64,000 nucleotides of DNA from Blattamonas nauphoetae (Eukaryota > Preaxostyla > Oxymonadida). The translations under genes were made by a program, and so were the position numbers. Under the pieces are notes generated by a model, which saw nothing but the letters and a program-made list of their open reading frames with translations, was not told the DNA's origin and did not search any database. This document shows, piece after piece, positions 28,877-39,506 of this stretch. Location: assembly GCA_033064195.1 (NCBI GenBank), contig JARBJD010000287.1:31106-95105 (forward strand), in the 5' to 3' direction. The first letter of the stretch is position 1; each line of letters begins with the position of its first letter.

Positions 28877-31632
28877 TCAGATTAACACCGGATCAAGGGA
28901 TGGGAACAACCGACTCAGATTGCCCATCCCTACTTCCGTTGAACTCATCCATTCGTCGAGTGGGCACTCATTCTTTGTTACCCTCCTTCCAAAACCCGTC
29001 ACTTTCCAAAACCCGTCACACTTTTGACGGGTCCTCTTTTTGTTGTTTCCACCTCTCATTTTCATCTCAAAACTGTTTTTATTCAACTTTTTTTTGAAAT
29101 GAAATCAATTGAAAACAAATTGAGAAAAAAGTCGGGATAGTAATACCTCCTTGTTCTGGTCAAGGTGATCAACCCTGAATTTTGTTGTGGGTGATCCTCC
29201 TCGACCAGTAATCGTACAGACCTCTCGTTTTCACTAAATCGAATGTTTTGGTGGAAATGAATCTTTTCTGACATTTTCATTCTTTTTATAGCAACAGACA
29301 TTTCCGTCATTTCATCATTTTGCGACCAACGATCAAAAATGTAACCTTTCCGTCACTACAACTTCTTCACTTGTCACAAATTTTTATAAAAATCATTCGG
29401 AGAGCATCATTCTCTTGGTCAAATGATAATTTCTTCAAAAAAGTTAAGATGGAAGCCAAATTTGTGTGAAAACTGTCGAAAACACGAGTGTTTGGAAAAT
29501 TTTGAGAATTAAGAGTTGTTCAGAAAAGAATGAAAATGGCAGACAAGATTCATTTCCACCAAAACATTCGATTTAGTGAAAACGAGAGGTCTGTACGATT
29601 ACTGGTCGAGGAGGATCACCCACAACAAAATTCAGGGTTGATCACCTTGACCAGAACAAGGAGGTATTACTATCCCGACTTTTTTCTCAATTTGTTTTCA
29701 ATTGATTTCATTTCAAAAAAAAGTTGAATAAAAACAGTTTTGAGATGAAAATGAGAGGTGGAAACAACAAAAAGAGGACCCGTCAAAAGTGTGACGGGTT
29801 TTGGAAAGTGACGGGTTTTGGAAAGAGGGTAATAAGTCAGACATCGAAGGCGAACATGTTTTCTTTGTCGATAGCGTTAAGCATGGGGAAGCTGCCTCCA
29901 CATGAGAGATCCTGGATTGTCTCGTCAATATGGTGCCTCCAATCGCAATATATTTACTGGTTGCTCATGGAGATCCCTGTGATGAGCATGTACACATCCA
30001 TGTTGAGAGAGTAGAGGTAGGGGAGTGAGTCGTCAGTCTGACGTCAGATCTGATGGTAGATGGAAAGAATGAGAGAGAATACAGTAAAATACGAAAGAAG
30101 AGACGACAGAAAAAAGCGAAAAATAAGAGAAGGATATCGTTGTGAGTGATGAAAGACGAAAGAAGTGCTGGCAAACTGATTCACCTCCCAACACACATGT
30201 CCCCACTTTATTCATGTTTCTGGCATCTCCCTTCCAACTACTATTGAACCAGGGCAGTGAGATCGAAAACAACTCGTTGTACAAAAGGTTAGTGATGATC
30301 AGCAACGGTCCCATCAAAACGAGCAGGATGAAACCAAAACGGATGGATCGAAGGAGCTGCGAGAGAAGAGGAAGTGATGAGTGTGAATGGACAGAAGAAG
30401 AGATAAAAACTACAAGAATCATGGAAGTTAGAATGTTGTTCAGAATGATCCAAGAAAAAGAAAAGGATCTCTCGATAAGAAACGAACAAAGAGCATACAA
30501 CGTTCTCTCACATACACCCTTCACCTGTCCTCCCCAACACACAGCACAGAACTCCAATAAACAGCACGATCGCTCCGCGCACAACGTCTCCGAACAGAAT
30601 CGCAGACAAAACGAGAAAAGTCACTATAACGGAAATATCAAGGCTTGTTGCTTGAAAAGCGCATTCCAAACGATTTGAAGAGTGTATGAGGCGTATTCTT
30701 GAAGGGAATTGTCTGGATCAAAGGCGGTGGCGTCATTAGCTCGACAGGAAGGGAATGTATCCTTGTTTTCCAAAATGCATGGTTGTTTTGATGGCTTGTC
30801 CATCCGAAGTGGCGTTTTGAAGGGAGCAGCGGCGTCTGAAGCGTTCGTCACTGTCTGTGTTAGATTATCCTCAATGACCAAAAGTATTCGTTCGCTCCTT
30901 CGTTCATTTTCTCTAAGATACGTTGGAAGAAGGATTGATGATAAAATTGTCGAGGGTGGAGTTTAAGTGGAAGGAGGATGTGAGGATCTTTGCGAATGCT
31001 GGATGGAGTGGGGAGAGAGATGTAAGAATGGGTTCGATGTGATGGTGGGAGTGGAAGAACACCCTACTGAGAGAGTGAGAAGAATCCACAATGAAGATGA
31101 GACAAGGAAGGAGAAACGATTTGATGATGAGAATTTGGAAAAGATATGGCTTGGCATAATAAACAGTATCAAACTGAGTTCTTCCTTTGCGGAGCTAATC
31201 GATGCGACAATAAGACACTTCCACAGAGAATGATCGTCAGAAGATGAGAGAAAATGTCCATCATTCCAATCGACACCATGAGAGTGACAATCTAAAAGAA
31301 AGAGACATTGATGCAGATGAAGAGAGGATGAGGATATTCTGAACAGAAGAACATCTTGAATTAGGAGGGAAGACAAACTACAGACCTCAATTGTGGCGAT
31401 CTCCTCCAAAATGAGAGACGAGCAAATGCAAAAGAATATGTCGAAGACCTTCAAATCCGAAGTCCTTATCCCTCTTTTTAACGGACTTGATGGTGAATAC
31501 GACATGTCCTTGAGAGATGACAGGACTGATTGGCTCATTTGTTGATGGTTTCACATCAATACAAGATAGAACACGATTCACATCCACAATCCTGTTCATT
31601 TTGAAGAGTTCATATTTCAGGACGAACATGAG
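28877..31632 (-). pseudogene. Multi-membrane protein gene, copy 2 (broken, interrupted by a foldback element)
   Basis: Reading down the minus strand: MFVLKYELFKMNRIVDVNRV (31629 on), a segment ending SSLILEEIATIE, a 94-bp intron (31385-31292), a membrane segment ending HRLAPQRKNSV, a soluble part with FHLNSTLDNFIINPSS, TPLRMDKPSK (about 30830-30800), a membrane segment SAILFGDVVRGAIVLFIG (30600-30520), ILTSMILVVF and RFGFILLVLMGPLLIITNLL (30440-30260), then NMDVYMLITGISMSNQ, a stop, and HHIDETIQDLSCGGSFPMLN (29960-29870). The element at 28981-29829 follows. Beyond it, DEWMSSTEVGMGNLSRLFPS to 28877 looks like the C-terminus. Frameshifts near 30640 and an internal stop at 29960 mark decay. Copy 1 has the same order. 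The family is not recognised. Confidence 0.5.
28981..29829. mobile_element. 849-bp foldback element with about 305-bp terminal inverted repeats
   Basis: The arms 28981-29284 and 29525-29829 are near-perfect reverse complements, beginning CCCTCCTTCCAAAACCCGTC. TA flanks both ends (28979-28980, 29830-29831). Its size, arm length and TA target match the element at 5549-6393, but the sequence differs, so it is a second family of the same design. It is inserted in membrane protein gene copy 2. No coding region is inside. Confidence 0.85.
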
Positions 31633-32030
31633 TGCTATCCGAAGACAAAGAAGTTAATTGGGTTAATATGAGTACTCCAATAAGAAGAATGCATACTGGT
31701 AGACAGTTGTGTGGATAAATCACACGATCCTCAGTCGTTCAAACAAGCTGGGGGAAGATGATGTCTATTCTTTTTGAATTGACATAAGAATGGAAAAAAG
31801 AGAATAAAAAATACAATGTGAGAGTCAACATAATTCATTCTCTGCTATCATGTCATTGCTATTCGATAATCCAGAGGACAACTCGATCACAAGATCAACT
31901 GTCAAAAACAGAAGAGAGAGTTAAAAATGAAGTTAATTTCGAGAAAAGAACATACAAGGTTCATCTCCGATTCAGTCTCCGTTGACAAAGGATCCATTTA
32001 GCAGAATTGAAGGGAAAAAAAGAAAAATGA
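31633..32030. other. No gene seen
   Basis: AT-rich intergenic sequence upstream of copy 2 and the pogo-like element. No motif recognised. Confidence 0.3.
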
Positions 32031-34101
32031 TGGTTTGAGAGGACAGATCGGGCCACCATAGGACACGATAGACAGGACAGGACAATTGTCCTCCCTCGAT
32101 TTTTTTTGTGAAATTGAGACGCAAGTATTGTGAAGACCTCAAATACCTTCCATGTCCTATGGTTTGAGCCCGATTTCAGATTCCGTGAGTGATCATCAAT
32201 ATGACGTGATGATCACTCCCTTTACGTTTTGTCACTCATATTTTGTGGCTCTTTTCTGGAAAAAACAGTCAATCCTAAAGTAATGTCGTGTAGTGCGTAA
32301 AACCAGATAAGTAGAGCGATTGGTTTCTGCTTGAACTTTGGAGTCCATCGTGCCGGAAACTGTGGACGATTCACAAAACCAAATGTGGGATTGTGATCGT
32401 CTTCCATTTTCTCTTTCTTGGTGTCTTCTTCGTCTGGAATGCATGAAGATTCCATGGCGTCGAACCTTCCATCATTCAAAACAACGGTTTGTTTTCCTCT
32501 TTTTTCTTTGATCATGAAGCCAGCTTCCTTGAATGCCAACCTGTTCTTTTTCTCGTCGGTGCAGCTGGCAAGAGTGAGTGCTGCTTCTGAAAACCGGTGT
32601 GTTTGAGTTGTCGCATCATGAATATTGCTATCTTTCTTCTCCATTTGCTTTAGAGCTGTGAACGTGAGTTGATCACAAGGCTGCGTCAGATGGGAGGACG
32701 CAGGCGGGAAGGTGAAAAGAATAGTATTGTTTGCTGCAAGGTCTGCTTTGATTTCGTTTGTTTTATGGATTTCGAGATTGTCGGCAAGCAGGACAGCAGT
32801 GTTATCGAGCAGCCCTTGTTGCACACGAACCGATCTGACATGTGGAATAAACTGATCACTTATCCAGCTTCTATATTGGTCTGCTTGTATCAAGCCACTG
32901 CTGCTAACGTTTGTGATCGCCTCAATATTTCCTTTTTTAACTTCATGTTGGACTTTAGGATCAAGTTTCTCCGCTTTCACAATGATCAAGGGTTTAACCG
33001 GTTTCCCAAGGAATGGAATGCAAGCGAGCATCCCGGTGACCTTTTTGCTTGAGCTCTCCTTAAATCTTGGGTTTGATGCTTCTTTTTTGACGATCACTTT
33101 TTTCGTCCCGACCGAAGGTGTCTTACGAAGGAGACTTTCGTCGCAATTGAACAGTAGGCGTGGATGAACTCCAACCACTGATGTCTGCAGGCGTGCTTTA
33201 TATTTTCTGATCATCTTCTTTTGCAGCCTTGATCTACTACTTTCCATGGGTTTTGCGATGGTTCGTTTTAGAGTAGTTTTATGACGGTTTAGGAATCTAT
33301 GGACCCATCCTTGGGTGACAACAATGTGATGTTTTGACTTAACGAGTTTGATGATACCAACTCTTCCAACCGGTTTATGACAATTGGCGAGGGCGACAAT
33401 TTCGTTTGCAAGTTCCTTTTCTTGCTCATCTGTGAGTTTTCTATCAGTATCCATTTGCCCACAGTTTCTTCTGTTTCGCTGCGCGCGGAGGTGCCATAGA
33501 AATTGCCGATTGGAGCTGAAGATCCAAGCCACGTCGGAACAGAACGCTTTCCCAAGGTAGTATTGCGGCCAGTGGTCGAATGCAAAGAGAAGGCATTCTG
33601 ACCGGGTGGACAGGTGTTTTCGAGAGAGAAGGGTGAACGCACGTCCACCCAGGACTTTACCAAGTTTCTCTGTACACCTCGCCTGTATATCCTTTCGTGC
33701 TGTTTCCCAATATCTTTTGTTTCCTAAGTTTTGCATAATAGAGCAAGAAAAAGTGAAGTAATGAAGTGCCGGAAAAGTCAAGGCAGTGATCATTTTGACT
33801 GTAGGCTGATCACCTACGGATTGTCCTATGATTGTCCTATGGTGGGCTGATCGACCCCTTTTGGACAACTTTCGCGATTTTCATCAAAAGAGTGTGAAAA
33901 AACACTATTGAACTGATTCGAAATCAGAAAAAGTTCATAATTCTCTCCACTTTATCCTCATTTTTCATTTCATGTTTTCACTCTCAGACGAAGCAAGAGT
34001 CTGGTTCAATTCTTGCCATCGTCACTTTTATCCAAATTGTCCTCCTCTTTTTGGTTGTCCTACAGGACAGGACAGGCAGGACATGCGGACCCAAGCCAAG
34101 T
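32031..34101 (-). mobile_element. Pogo/Tigger-like DNA transposon
   Basis: A 2.07-kb element defined by comparison with its deletion derivative at 4798-5225: both start GGTTTGA(G/T)AGGACAGATCGG and end GACCCAAGCCAA. The subterminal zones are packed with AGGAC and GTCCT repeats on both strands, likely transposase binding sites. It carries one transposase gene on the minus strand. The terminal inverted repeat is short (GGYTTGRG) and the target duplication was not resolved. Confidence 0.75.
32222..33736 (-). CDS. Pogo/Tigger-like (DDD) transposase
   Basis: From the ATG at 33736 the protein has 504 residues; the frame is open to 33868, but that part lies in the terminal repeat zone. KLTDEQEKELANEIVALA and VGRVGIIKLVKSKHHIVVTQGWVHRFLNRH form a CENP-B/Tc5-type helix-turn-helix. 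The catalytic domain has LLFNCDESLL (first Asp), NTAVLLADNLEIHKT (second Asp) and SHLTQPCDQLTFTALKQ (third Asp), the DDD pattern of pogo-like transposases. An acidic/basic tail follows. There is no internal stop or frameshift, so it could be functional and could mobilise the miniature copies in the window. Confidence 0.87.
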   Translation of the reverse strand: MQNLGNKRYWETARKDIQARCTEKLGKVLGGRAFTLLSRKHLSTRSECLLFAFDHWPQYYLGKAFCSDVAWIFSSNRQFLWHLRAQRNRRNCGQMDTDRKLTDEQEKELANEIVALANCHKPVGRVGIIKLVKSKHHIVVTQGWVHRFLNRHKTTLKRTIAKPMESSRSRLQKKMIRKYKARLQTSVVGVHPRLLFNCDESLLRKTPSVGTKKVIVKKEASNPRFKESSSKKVTGMLACIPFLGKPVKPLIIVKAEKLDPKVQHEVKKGNIEAITNVSSSGLIQADQYRSWISDQFIPHVRSVRVQQGLLDNTAVLLADNLEIHKTNEIKADLAANNTILFTFPPASSHLTQPCDQLTFTALKQMEKKDSNIHDATTQTHRFSEAALTLASCTDEKKNRLAFKEAGFMIKEKRGKQTVVLNDGRFDAMESSCIPDEEDTKKEKMEDDHNPTFGFVNRPQFPARWTPKFKQKPIALLIWFYALHDITLGLTVFSRKEPQNMSDKT

Positions 34102-34126
34102 TGATCATGACCTGAAACCAGTTTCC

Positions 34127-34538
34127 GGCATGATCCTACCCCGTGCCCCCCTCCAATATTTTAAGAGGAGCTTTGTTTCATATCATTTCACAATGTCTTT
34201 GTTTTTATTTTTCGATTTGAGACCGGGTTTTGGAGATATAAATTCATCTACACTTCACCCGATCCTTTTTCCAGACACTTTTTCATAATGTCGGATAGTC
34301 TTCACAGCCCCCCGCTCAAGAGCAGGGGGGGCTGTGAAGACTATTGGTGAATTCTCAAAAGTAACATAGAAAAAAGGATCTTTGTGAAGTGTTGAAACAA
34401 ATAATGGGCTGGATCGAGCCAAAAAGGGCAGCTTCTTTTCGCCCTCAAAATCACAAAATTTTATCAAAAGTGTGTTTATGAATCAAAAACAGACATATTT
34501 GAAATTTTTTGTGAGGGGGCACGGGGTATGATTAAGCC
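34127..34538. mobile_element. 412-bp miniature inverted-repeat element with central hairpin
   Basis: The ends GGCATGATCCTACCCCGTGC and, inverted, GGCTTAATCATACCCCGTGC form the terminal inverted repeat. An 8-bp direct repeat CAGTTTCC flanks it (34119-34126, 34539-34546). At its centre 34295-34344 is a near-perfect hairpin (stem ATAGTCTTCACAGCCCCCC). The 8-bp duplication suggests hAT-type mobilisation although the ends lack CAGGG. Confidence 0.82.
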
Positions 34539-34715
34539 CAGTTTCCTCTTTGACTAAATCGCAAAACAATCAGTGAGTTGAAGACGTGGATTGAATCAAA
34601 GCTATTTCCACCACCTATTTCCGTTCAACATCCACAATCAAGACATTTTGACGAGTGGCAAAAACCGAATCTATGCCAAAAAAAAACATAGTACTGTTAC
34701 ACCTCACATAAAATC

Positions 34716-35048
34716 ATGATTTATCACTCTTTTTCCCAATTCAAAGTCTCAGGTGTCCTCAGGAGTACCACGGTTCCATGTGGACATCTCAAAAAAAATC
34801 TGCCATTTCCTGAGCAGAACGAGTTTGTGTTGAGACGAGGAACAAGAAAAGCAGGAGATGATGAACGAACATTTTCTAGAGAGAAGGCTGATCCAATCAT
34901 GAAGAAGATGCGACAAAAATTTACAAACATTGAGGACGAAGAGCATGAAATCAATGATGAAGAAATCAAAAGATCAACCGACGAAGCGATTCAAAAGACG
35001 CATCGAACCATCCAATCTAAGGTGGACAGGGAATATATGTTCGGATGA
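34716..35048 (+). CDS. Small charged hypothetical protein
   Basis: 110 codons; the C-terminal 60 residues are Glu/Lys-rich and helical (TNIEDEEHEINDEEIKRSTD), possibly a coiled coil. No family recognised. It lies between two mobile elements and may be a fragment of one. Confidence 0.25.
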   Translation: MIYHSFSQFKVSGVLRSTTVPCGHLKKNLPFPEQNEFVLRRGTRKAGDDERTFSREKADPIMKKMRQKFTNIEDEEHEINDEEIKRSTDEAIQKTHRTIQSKVDREYMFG

Positions 35049-35224
35049 TGAGATCCACGACCATGACTCACAAATGCACTTCATTCATTCACTGATATAA
35101 AGCAGTCTCTTTGTTCGAAACAGTGGTTTGAGTATCATCAAAATCACCGTGTACAAAATGAAAACTCGGAAACAATGCAGTTCTACTGGTCTTCGATCAG
35201 AACGGGCGAGACCAGAAAAGAAAC

Positions 35225-35350
35225 CAGTTCGACAAATGGACGCGGGATGTCCTTTTGGAATCAATTTCAAGATAAAATCGAGAAAAGACAATTGTTCTGT
35301 CCTGTCCGATCGTGTCCAATGGTGGTCTGATCTGTCCTCTCAAACCGTCA
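35225..35350 (-). mobile_element. Left-end fragment of the pogo-like element
   Basis: The reverse complement reads CGGTTTGAGAGGACAGATCA, then the CCACCATTGGACACGATCGG-type repeats and an AATTGTC core, matching the left 120 bp of the element at 32031. No right end is nearby, so it is a truncated copy. Confidence 0.65.
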
Positions 35351-35433
35351 TTTATTGTTTTCTCTCCCAAACACCGTGAAAAGAGTAAATCATTGAAAAA
35401 AACAACATCCCATCTTCCACCGTCAGGAATGTT

Positions 35434-36366
35434 ATGTATCAGACTCATGATTTATCACTTTTTAGTTCATTTCAGATTTCGATTTCCAATCCATCCCTAT
35501 CTCGAAATAACGCATCAAGAGATACTGTCTATTCAAGGCTAACTCTTCATCATCATTGTCAGTCTCACCGCTTGCATTTGAGCCTGGAACACACCATCAA
35601 TGACAAATCAAAACCGGAATGGCAGGTCAATATCAACTATTTCATTCAATTCATCTCTTCAAGTACTCCATCTCACTCGAAAAAGAAAGCTTTTCAACTT
35701 GAACTTCGAAAAAGAAAGCTCCCAGGAACGAAATTATCGAAACCATGCAAAGTTCGTTGGAACACATTTCACAGATCCGTTTCCCAAACGATCAACTTCT
35801 GCAGAGTCATTTTCTCGATTCAAAGGACGGATCCAGATCCAAAGACGGCTCAACTCTGTTCCTTCTTTCAGAATCCTACAAATTTCCTTCGCTCCACATC
35901 TCTTGATTTTATCCTCGAAAAGAGATCTATCCCATTGAAGAATATGCAATCTGCTGAAGTATCGCTATCTGAAAGTAGTAAAATAGTATTGAAACTGATT
36001 CAACAACACGAGGGATGGAATCCAGAAGAGATCAACGACCAACTGATCCAGATTATGAAAACACACGGCTTTGATGAAGATAGGGGGTAGGTTGATGACA
36101 TGACTCGTGAATGCCTTGAAATGGGACAAGTGCTTTTATCCGAACAACACAAGTCTTTCTTCTCCCCGGATCGCATGACAGACTTTCATGTCCTTTCACA
36201 CGATAATAACCATCTACCAATCACTCCAATTACCGATCAACCATTTCTCCAGGCTGCCTCGACTTTCAAGCGATTTGTGCCACCACTAATTCAAAGGTAC
36301 ACTTCAGCGCAATGGCACTTCCTGAAGACACAATATCAACGACGTCAGTATCAACTGAATGTGAGT
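35434..36366 (+). pseudogene. hAT transposase remnant (subfamily B, C-terminal part)
   Basis: One frame runs from 35434 to about 36366, broken by a single TAG at 36088-36090. It contains KPCKVRWNTFHRSVSQTINFC, the TRWN-like region of hAT transposases. The end FKRFVPPLIQRYTSAQWHFL matches CRFVPQVLLRRTLAHWNQL of the minus-strand hAT gene at 37.0-38.3 kb, so both belong to one subfamily. The N-terminal half is absent. Confidence 0.55.
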
Positions 36367-37012
36367 TTTCTATTCTGCATAACACGAAAAGAATAGAACG
36401 ATCTCGACTGTCCACACAACATCTCGCAATACCTGATCATCGTACTAATCTGGACAACCAACCAACTTTCCCAGAAATGATGGACCGAATGATCACTCCA
36501 ACAAGAACAAATCTTTCAGTTCAGAACGAGAGACAAGGCGGAGTTGATCAGGCCATTCAGAATTTAGTCGCCTGTGATGGCATTTTTCTATCCACTGCGA
36601 ATGGAGTACGAATGCGGATCGACAGTGGTGTAACTGGCCACAATCCATACAACGTCTTCATTGCATTGAACTCTAGGGAATCAACTCCTCCACATTTGTA
36701 TGATTGAAACCAAAATAGACATACCATCGAAATATTGGCCCAAACAATTGGCTCGACTCCAAGCTCACTGACACAACAAAGGAACAGCATTAAGTCAATG
36801 GTGACGGACGCCTATCGTGGTTTTACCACGGTTTGCGACCTTCGGAATCGCTCGGAACATCTCCACTATTCACTTCATCTCTCCAACCAACTCCTGTTCC
36901 GACCATTCCATTGGAGCTGGATGGTCAGGGGTTTGACTTGGATCTCATGGATCTCACCCTTTTTAGATCTCACGACCATCCAAACAGACTATTTCTCTTG
37001 ATATTTCAACAG

Positions 37013-38264
37013 CTATTGCATTTCACAAAAGAGGGGATCAGTTAGGAGAATGTTCAGAATGTCCGTTGGATTCAGGTTTTTGTCCTGAAAATAGAGTTGG
37101 TTGGTGGAAATGAGCTGGTTCCAGTGGGCGAGCGTGCGACGGAGGAGGACCTGAGGGACGAATCGACAAAACTTTAGGGCGACTGCTAGCACAGTGTTCT
37201 CCAAGATCGGGGAACTCACTGTAATGAGGTTGTTGTGTGAGAAAATGAAGGGGTCTGTTTCGCATGATATTTGAGAAAAGCGTGAATCAATGTTGAGGGA
37301 AAATACTGCTGCCCATTCACACCATTCTACAGAGACTAGTTCAATATATGGGATACAGCTTTGATAATTATGTTTTACGATCAGATCGTGAAGCTGAGGC
37401 TGGATCATCTGAGATGTTGCGGTGTTGAGACGATGCTTGAGTTCATGAATGATTTGTTGTGATTCAACCTTGTTCAAATCTCGTCTTAGAAGATGATAAT
37501 TAGTCTCATCTGCCAACCCTGATAATATCGACAAGACACCCAATCGTATCAACATGAGTTCATCAGCGAAGAACAGTAGAGTTCGTTGGATTTTCTTATC
37601 CTCCGACATTTTCAGAGTTTCATTTATCATTTGAACGTATTTGGTAGACCTGAACAATGACGTTCTATCACGTTGACCAGCGAACTTCTTCTTTAAAGCA
37701 TGGCTCCGAGTGATTGCGTTGACGAGGATGGCGGAGTTGTGAATAAGCGTTGATGATTTCGACTCTTTTGGGGTTTGAAATGAATCTTTTTTATGAAAGC
37801 TGGAACTTGTGTGTGTCACACTGATGAAAGAGAATGTGTGGATATTTCTTTTCGAGATGTGCTTTGAAGCCAGAATGGATCCCAGTCATGGCCGGATCAC
37901 CGTCTGAAGCGATGGAAACGATTTGAGATGGGTCGATCCCTGATCGATCCAGAATCTGTACAAAATAATTGAAGATATGCTCCCCTGAGCTGCCGTTGTC
38001 CATCTCGCTGAGGCCAACACGGAAATTCCTTGCAGATAAGTCTTGAGCTTAAAAACGTAAACTCACACACATCACTGAAAAGGAAGAAGTATCTGTGGAT
38101 ATGTCCGCCGTCAGTGATAGTGGAATTAGTTTTGTGATTTCTGCATATAAGTAGCGTTGATAGAAACGATCCAGTACGCTGGCAATGCTCCAGAACAGGT
38201 GATAATATGTGGTATGTAAATGTGAGATGAATTCCGATGTCGGTGAGCGTGACAAATGCAGCAC
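37013..38264 (-). pseudogene. hAT (DUF4371-like) transposase, decayed
   Basis: Three overlapping frames in order: IPLSLTADISTDTSSFSVMCVSLRF (38150-38050), the catalytic-site block of DUF4371-type hAT proteins; PSQIVSIASDGDPAMTGIHS and FHQCDTHKFQLS (37940-37795), the second Asp and the Cys/His block; then 268 codons (37819-37013) ending RRTLAHWNQLISTNQLYF. Frameshifts near 38040 and 37800 separate them. It lies inside element 36926-38691, and its hAT dimerisation region is weak or truncated. Confidence 0.72.
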
Positions 38265-38690
38265 ACTAAGCCACCATTGTGGAGAATAAATACTGACTCG
38301 TCGTCAAGGTGGATACATTATTTCCGATTTGCCCACTTGAGCATTGTCTGGATTCGATGTTGTTCCTTTCGATCTTTAACATCTGCCTGCATGATTTCAA
38401 GGGGGTGATTGATTTCGTGATCCAAAGCGATGAGTGGTTTTGGATTGTCGTTCAATAGAACATCCTCAGGTCCATCATCATCTGCCTCGATATTGGCGAA
38501 TCAGGTTCTTGTGGCAAGTTTTTGGGCGGGCGCAGAGGATTGAAATAATGTTGGCTGTCATGACAGCAATTACGACAAGAATGGACGTATAAATCACAAT
38601 GAAGAGAGTTGCCTATTCTGGACATTCGAGATCTCTTCCAACACATTGATCTCGTTCTCTCGTTAAATAGATCAGATCAATCAGATCCCT
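38265..38690. other. 5' part of the hAT-B element, no clear frame
   Basis: Expected to hold the transposase N-terminus (BED finger). The minus strand has short open stretches with Cys/His (HCDLYVHSCRNCCH near 38560-38600) that may be its decayed zinc finger. No continuous frame. Confidence 0.35.
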
Positions 38691-39283
38691 GTGTATGGTC
38701 CATCTCATACATCTAGCATATAAAGATTCCTGTGAATTTAACGCCAAAATCCAAGAACACCACGATGTCGTTCAATAATTTTCGTGTCGACCACCCTCTT
38801 TTATGGACCATCGATGGATATCGCTTGCCCCTTTGCTAACTTGGATCAGGAAACAACGCACAATCTTCCAAGATAACAACCACCGGGGATTTGACGATTC
38901 GACACTCAATGAAGTCGACGCACTGCTATGCTTGATGATTCCGCTTCATCAATGCGTTCTCGTGATGGAGAGTGATAATGCAAGCCTAACTGACGGTTTT
39001 CCCATCCTCATCCTACTCCTGAATTGTTTGGAAACTCTACGGATCATCGCATGCTCAAAAGCTTCAATTCTCGTTGTTTGGAGGATGATGGAGGTTTACT
39101 AGCATTACGAGGATCTACAACCACATTACACAGAAGATCGTTCTTTTTCCGGGACCCACTCCAGATCAACCAAGATACTATGACCTATCACGATTTCCCA
39201 TTGCAAACATTTCAACAACCATCTCAAGACTATCAATTCCCGACGCCACGACTCCAATCAAAGCTACCAACTTTTATCGACCT

Positions 39284-39502
39284 GGGTCAGAATTTTTGAC
39301 ACCATTCAAAAGTCCGAAGACCAACATTCAAAAAAAGCAATTCACCGCTCTTGTCGCAGCTTGATCAAAAATCTCGAAAAGATTATTTAATCATGTCATC
39401 CACCAATTCTAGAGAAAGGTTGATTTATTTCTCAACCATGAGAGGAGAATAGTTTTGAATGTTAGTCTTCGGACTTTTGAATGATGTCAAAAATTCTGAC
39501 CC
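39284..39502. mobile_element. 219-bp palindromic miniature element
   Basis: The ends GGGTCAGAATTTTTGACA and its exact inverse, with inverted similarity over about 50 bp per arm. A 4-bp ACCT duplication flanks it (39280-39283, 39503-39506). Its excision restores FIDLTDDS in the hAT-A remnant, matching FIDLTEET of the intact gene, which fixes the boundaries exactly. Confidence 0.88.
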
Positions 39503-39506
39503 ACCT

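Larger units (their letters stand above)
36926..38691 (-). mobile_element. hAT element (subfamily B) nested in an older hAT gene
   Basis: The termini CAGGGGTTTGACTTGGATC and, inverted, CAGGGATCTGATTGATCTGA, flanked by 8-bp TGGATGGT (36918-36925) and TGTATGGT (38692-38699), one mismatch. Removing the insert rejoins the host hAT remnant in the order seen in the intact gene. It carries a decayed transposase on the minus strand. Confidence 0.85.
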
